Source: Hyphomicrobiales bacterium | Lineage (GTDB): Bacteria > Pseudomonadota > Alphaproteobacteria > Rhizobiales > Beijerinckiaceae | Direction: 5' to 3' | Length of the DNA stretch: 64,000 nt | Assembly (NCBI GenBank): GCA_027483505.1 | Contig: JAIXUP010000018.1 | Coordinates: 1 to 64,000 of the forward strand | In this document: positions 19,701 through 25,700 of the stretch, in pieces | Layout: every line of letters begins with the position of its first letter | Numbering within the stretch: position 1 is the first letter of the stretch | The notes under the pieces: generated by a model | The model's input: the letters and a program-made list of their open reading frames with translations, nothing else | What the model was told of the DNA's origin: nothing | The model's database searches: none | Program-made: the position numbers and the translations under genes

Positions 19701-22700
19701 GGCTGGACCGGCCCAGGTTGCTGGAGATAGCTGTCGAGCAGGATGTCGTCGGGGCCCAGAACCCCGTCTTCAGAGAGGTAGATCGCGTTGAACCAGCTCG
19801 ATTGCGGCGTCGCGGTCGACCCGTCATTCCTGACGCTGAAGGCCAGATTGATGGCTTGGCCTGCAAGCGCGGACGAAGGCGCGCCGGTGACGACCGTCAC
19901 CAGATCCGGCGGCGGGCGATGGACAATGGTGGTCGGCGTCGCGTCAAAGCCGGTGTTGTCGCCTTCGTTCGCACCTTCGAAGACCTCCCCGGACGCATCC
20001 GTCCGGACGAAGACGTAAAACCGACCCGCCTGGCCGATCGGCGGAAGCACGCTGGTGGACAGGGTGTAGCTCGCTCCGTTGTCGAGCGCGCCAGTGTGCC
20101 GCACCGTGGACAGCAAGGTGTCTCCGGCATCAAGCGTGGTGTCCGCGGAGATGAAAATCCGATCGTCCCACGCGCTTTCGAAGGTACGGGCGCCGCCGAC
20201 GTTGGTGATGGTGACGCTTACCGCCATCGGGTCACCGGTCACCGCGGTCAGGGGCGCGGACACGCTGGTCACCTGCAGGTTCGGCGGCGGCGTGAGTGCG
20301 ACGTTGACGGGCGCCAGGCGCTGATTGTCCGTCTCGCCACCGAACTCGAAGATCCGGTTTTCGCGGTCGGCGACGACGATGACCTTCCAGACGCCTTCAA
20401 TGCCGCGCGGCAGGATGGCGGTCAGGCGGTTCTCATAGCTCGCCCCGGGCGCGAGGAAGCTGGGATTCTCCGCAATTCCCAGAAGGACATCGCCGGCGTT
20501 CACCACATCGTCGGTGGAAAGGTAGACGTAATCGCGCCAGACCGGCACGGTGGTCGGGCCGGTTCCCGCATTGGTGACGCGCCAGACGATGTCGATCGGC
20601 TGGCTTGAAGCGGCATCAGCCGGCACGGTCAGCGCGCTGACCTGCAGGTTGGGAAAATCCTTGAGCACGATGCTCGTCGGGCTGGCCGCAGCACGGACGT
20701 TGTTCGCCTCGTTGGGATACTCGTAGTATTCCTCGGTCGCATCGGTCTTGATGATGACATAGCGGCTGCCGGACAGCGTTTCCGGCAAGGTGAAGTCGAC
20801 CGTCTGCCGGACGGACTGGCCCACGCCCAGCGTTCCCTCGAAGCGGACATCCGCACCGAGCTGCAGGTCCGAGCCGTCGAGCACGGCATCTGTGGACAGA
20901 TAGACACGGTCGGTCCAGTTGGCGACGGCCTCGGTGCCGGTGTTCAGGATCGTCCAGCTGATGGGCACAAGCTGGCCGGAAATGGCCTCGATCGGGCTGG
21001 TCAGCGCCGAAACCTGCAGATCAGGCAAGGTTCGGATCGTGACCGAAAGCGCATCGGAGCCCTGGTTGTTGGTTTCGTTGGCCTCACTTTCGTAGACCGC
21101 GCTCTGGCCGAACTGGTTCTGCTGGTCCGCGACGACGATGATCGAGTAGCCGCCCGCCAGAACCGACGGATCGAGCGGCAGCGGGATATCGAGCGTTCGC
21201 GTATAGCTCTCGCCCGCAGCCAGCGGCCGCAGCGACGGCCCGCTCCACAGCAGACGGTCCCGGTTGTCGATGGTGGCGTTGCCCAGCGAAAGATAGACGA
21301 GGTCCGTCCAGACGGCGGTCGTCGGCCCGTTCCCGAGATTGGAGACGGTGTAGCTGAAGGCGATGTTGCGTCCGAATTCGGCTGCTGGCGGCGCGGCCAC
21401 GGTCGTGACCCGCAGGTCCGGCAAAGGCGGGTCCGCGATGGTCACGTCGATGTTCGGACCATCGTTGTTGTCGTCGGCCTGATACTCGAAGATCTGCCGG
21501 AACGCGTCGGTCTGGACCTGGATACCCCATTGGCCGGGATCGTAGCTGTGGTTGAGCGGCAGGGTGACGCTGACCGTGCGCGTGTAGCTCTGGCCAGGCG
21601 CGAGGGTTACGCCGGTAACCGGCTCGTTGCGCAAACTGAGCGTGCCATAACCCTGGGGCCGTACGGTCAGGGAGATCTGGTCGGTCCAGCTCCCGGTCAC
21701 GGTGCCGGAGCCGTGATTGGTGACCGTGTAGGTCACATCGACGGTGTTGCCGAATTCCGGCGTGATGTCGGAGACGCTGGTCGCGTCGACTCTCAGGTCG
21801 AGCAGCGGCGGCAGGGCGAGGTTGATCGGGAGCGGAACGGTATTGTCGTCTTCCGCCTGATGCTCGTAGATGGCGTTGGTGCGGTCGGTAACCACGAAGA
21901 TGGTGTAGGTGCGGTTGGGGTCCGAAGCGCCATTGAACGGCAAGGTGATCGTCGCCGAGCGGTCAATGCCCTGGCCCGGCGCAAGCGGATTCGTCGACCG
22001 GTCGACGATCGACGTGTGCAGAAGCCAGTCGTCGGTGAAAAAGCCGGTGTCGAGGTAATTGTCAGCAGAGAACCAGACCTGATCGGTCCAGGAACCGGTC
22101 GCATCGCCCGTCCCGGCGTTGAAATCGGTCCAGTTGATCGTCACCGTCTGGCCGAAGAACGCCGCGCCCGGCACCGAGATCGCCCGAACTTCAAGATCGG
22201 GCGAGGGCGGCAGCGTCAGCGAGACCGGCGTCGTGGCGCGCGTATTGTTGTTGTAGCTGGACTCGCCGACGCTCTGTGACGTCCCTTGATTGTTGTTGGT
22301 TGTGGCTAGAACGTAATAGCTTCCGGGCTGGTAGCTTGTACTGACGTAGGGCAGCGTCGCGTTGACGGTTCTGGTATAGGATTCGCCGATTCCCAGCGGC
22401 GTCGCGGAAGTGAACTGGGTGATGAGCGTGGACTGGATCGTTTGATCGAAGGAGTTCGTTGCCGGATCATATCCCTTGAGCGGGTCGGTCGAGAGGAAGA
22501 GATAATCGAGCCACTGTCCGAAGACCGGCGCATTGCCGACGTTCTGCACGGTATAGGTGACGGAAATCACGTTCCCGAATACGGCGCTGGCCACTGTCGA
22601 GACGCCGGTGACGACAAGGTCAGGCGAGACGACGACGATTGTGTCGCTCATTGCGGCGGTCATGGCGTTGCCAGTGAGGTCGGTGATGGCTGGGCCAAAG

Positions 22701-25700
22701 GTCACGCCATAGCTGCCGGCCACGAAGTTGTTGAAAAGCCGGAATGTCAGGACGTTGCCGGCAACTGTGACGGCAAAGGGCGTGATGACCGCGCCGTTCG
22801 GATCGACGATACGCAGATCGCCAGCCGAAACGCTCGCTGCGTCAACGGCCTCGCTCATGGTGACCGTCACGACGTTCAGCGGGGCGGTCAGTCCATCCGG
22901 CGTGATCGACACCACTGTCGGCGGTGTCCTGTCGACCCGGAAAGCGGAGGCGAAGGCCGTCACGGCCGTGCCGCCGGCATCGTCAAGCCGTCCGGCGGCC
23001 AGCGCGATGGCATAGGAGCCCTCGGCGTCGGCCAGACCAGCAATGTCGAAGACGAGCGTGCGCCCGTCGACAATCGTGACAGCATGCGCAGCGACACCGT
23101 TGATGGTGAGGTCGCCGGCCTCAACGGACGGCAAGTAGACATTGTCGGACAGCGTCAGCCGCAATTCCGAAGGCGCGTTGCGCAGGCTGGCTCCGTTTGC
23201 GACCGACGCGGAGGTCACCGTGAAGGGCAGCGCGGCGACAGGCGCGTTCGTCGTCAGCACATAATCCCCGCGTCCCGCCTCGGACGACACCCGCACCTGG
23301 TAGCGGCCGGCGACGGCCGCCGTGAACTCGACCTGCGCGTCAAGAGCGCCCGATGGCGAACTGCTGTTGCTGGCGACGACCTGCCCATTCGGCCCTGTCA
23401 CCGTCAGCGCCGGATTGAGGGCGGTCAGCGGCTCCCCGGGAGCTGTGAACGGCGTTTGCGTGGTGAATGACACGGTCTGGCCTGCGGCCAGTTCGACAAC
23501 ATAGCTGTCGCCGGGCCGCGCCACCCACGCAACCGCCTGTTCAAGCAGCTTGTCGGGCTGTCCGCTCCGAAGCACCGGATCACCGACCGAGGCATAGGCG
23601 ATTCCAGTGTAGACGGTCCGGCCCGAGCCGCGCGTGTCGATGACCAGCATCGGCCGGGTGCCGCTGAAATCGCTTGCGAGGAGCGTCGCGCCGGGATCGA
23701 CGCCGCCATTCGGCACTTCGCCGCTGCCAAAGTAGAACGGGATCACACCTTGGGTGATGGGATGGGCCGTCGCATTGGGGTAGAGCGAGAACCCGTTGAG
23801 GAAGGTTGCTGAACCTGAGGTGTTGACCGGAACGATGTCATCAATGGCCTGAAGCGCCGATCCGGTGTCGGTTCCTGCCACGTTCACGCTGTAGCCGGTT
23901 GCGATCAAGCCGCCGCCACCAAGGACGTATTGCTTCAGGGCCGTAGCCATCGAATCGAGCTGATTGCCGGCCGCGCTGTTGCCGATGACCACGACGTCAT
24001 AGGCCAGGAGTTCGTCGAGCGTGTCGAGGTCACTGCCATCCACCGCCACGGCATTGAAGCTGAAGACCGACGAGTCGTTCAGCTGGTTCCGCAGCGCCAC
24101 CGCATTGGCGTCGAGCCCGTGGACTGCGACCCGCAGGGCCGGACCGGCCGCGCCGACGGAGCCCGTGCGCCCGAACAGGGTGCCGGCGGTGACAGGCGCG
24201 TTTTCCGCGCCGCCAACGGCAAGCTGTGCATCGCGCGTGACGGCAAGCGCATAGCGCAGGGTTGCGGCATCAGCCGGAGCGCCGGGGCGCGTTTCGATCC
24301 TGATCTGGTAGGTACCCGCCGCGCGGGCGACAAATCCGTCGATGCGCTGCAGCCCGTCGGGCCCCGCCGCGCTGGTCGCGACCTCCGTGCCGCTGTCGTC
24401 CATCAGCGTCGCGCGGAGGCGTCCCACATCGCCGTCAATTCCGCCAAGGCCAAGGTCGATGCGCTGCCCGGCTTCCAGGTCGAGCGTGAAGCGGTCGACG
24501 TCGCCGCTGCCAGCGAGGTCGCCCACGCCGCCGAGGCGGGTGGCGCTCGCGCCGAAGGTCGTGGCCGATGGCTCGAGGTTGACCGCACCGGCAGCGGTGC
24601 CGTCGTCGACGGCGCCGCCCTCCGCCGCGATGACGGCATTGAGCGCCAGCGTCAGGGCATAGCGGCCGGTGCCAGCGATGTTGGTCACGCGGACGGAATA
24701 GACGCCGGCCGCCAGCGCGCCCGGAGGCAGCGTCAGGGCATCGCCGGGATTGGCTGCGGCCGCGGATGCGACAACCGAACCGCCTGAATCGACAATCGCG
24801 ACTTCGGCGGCCAGCTGACCCTTCGGGCTGAAGCCGACCGACAGGCGAGCCCCTGCCTCGAGGGTGATCTCGAACGTGTCGATGTCGCCGCGCGGCAGAC
24901 TGCGTTCCAGCGTGGTGGCGTAAACCTGCCCGCCCGGAGGTGACAGGGCCGGAAGCGCGGCGATTTCCGTCGTCAGGTTGCGGACGGAGAAGGGCAGAAA
25001 CCAGAAGCCGTCCTCGGTGCCGTCCCCGGTCGGGACCTGATCGTTTGGAAAGCCGTCAAGGCGGTTGCCGGCGGGATCCCTGATGTCGCCATGGAGATAG
25101 AACTGGTAGTCAGCCTCTTCGAGCGCGGCATCCGTCGTCGCCGTCAGCGTCCGCGTGCCGGGATTGTAGGTCAGCGTCGAGATCGCCTCGAAAGTCTGCG
25201 TGTCCAGATTGAAGAGCGACGCGTCATAGACGGAATCGATCAGACCGGCGTTCATCTCCTCGCTGAAGCCGACGGCGATCGTGAACGGGTCGGCGTCAAG
25301 AACCTCGTTGGGCGCAATCGAGCTGGTGATGACGCGAGGCGGGGTGGAATCCAGCGTGAAAGGGATAAAGCGTCCGCCAAACACGCGCCCGTCTACGGAT
25401 TTCAGAATGCCGCCGGCGATCTCGATCGTGTGCTCGCCGTCTGCCGGAGCGACGGGCAGCGTGAAGACCAGTGTGTCGCCATCCACGACACGCACCGCGC
25501 TTGCCGCCTCGCCATCCAACAGGAGGACGGATGCCGACACCGTCTGGAGATCGAGAGGGGCCGAGAAATCGACCCTGAATTCGGTGTCCACCTGACGGAT
25601 GAGCGGGCCCCACCCCACATAGGCCGGCACGACCTCCGAAGCGCTGACCTGAACCGGGATCGGCGTCGAGGCGACCAACGGGGGCGTTCCCGTCGCACCG

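Noticed and set aside
7935-22628. Periodic repeats that might be read as a CRISPR or satellite array
   Set aside because: The periods (about 300-400 bases) are diverged protein-domain repeats inside one open frame; there are no short identical repeats with unique spacers.
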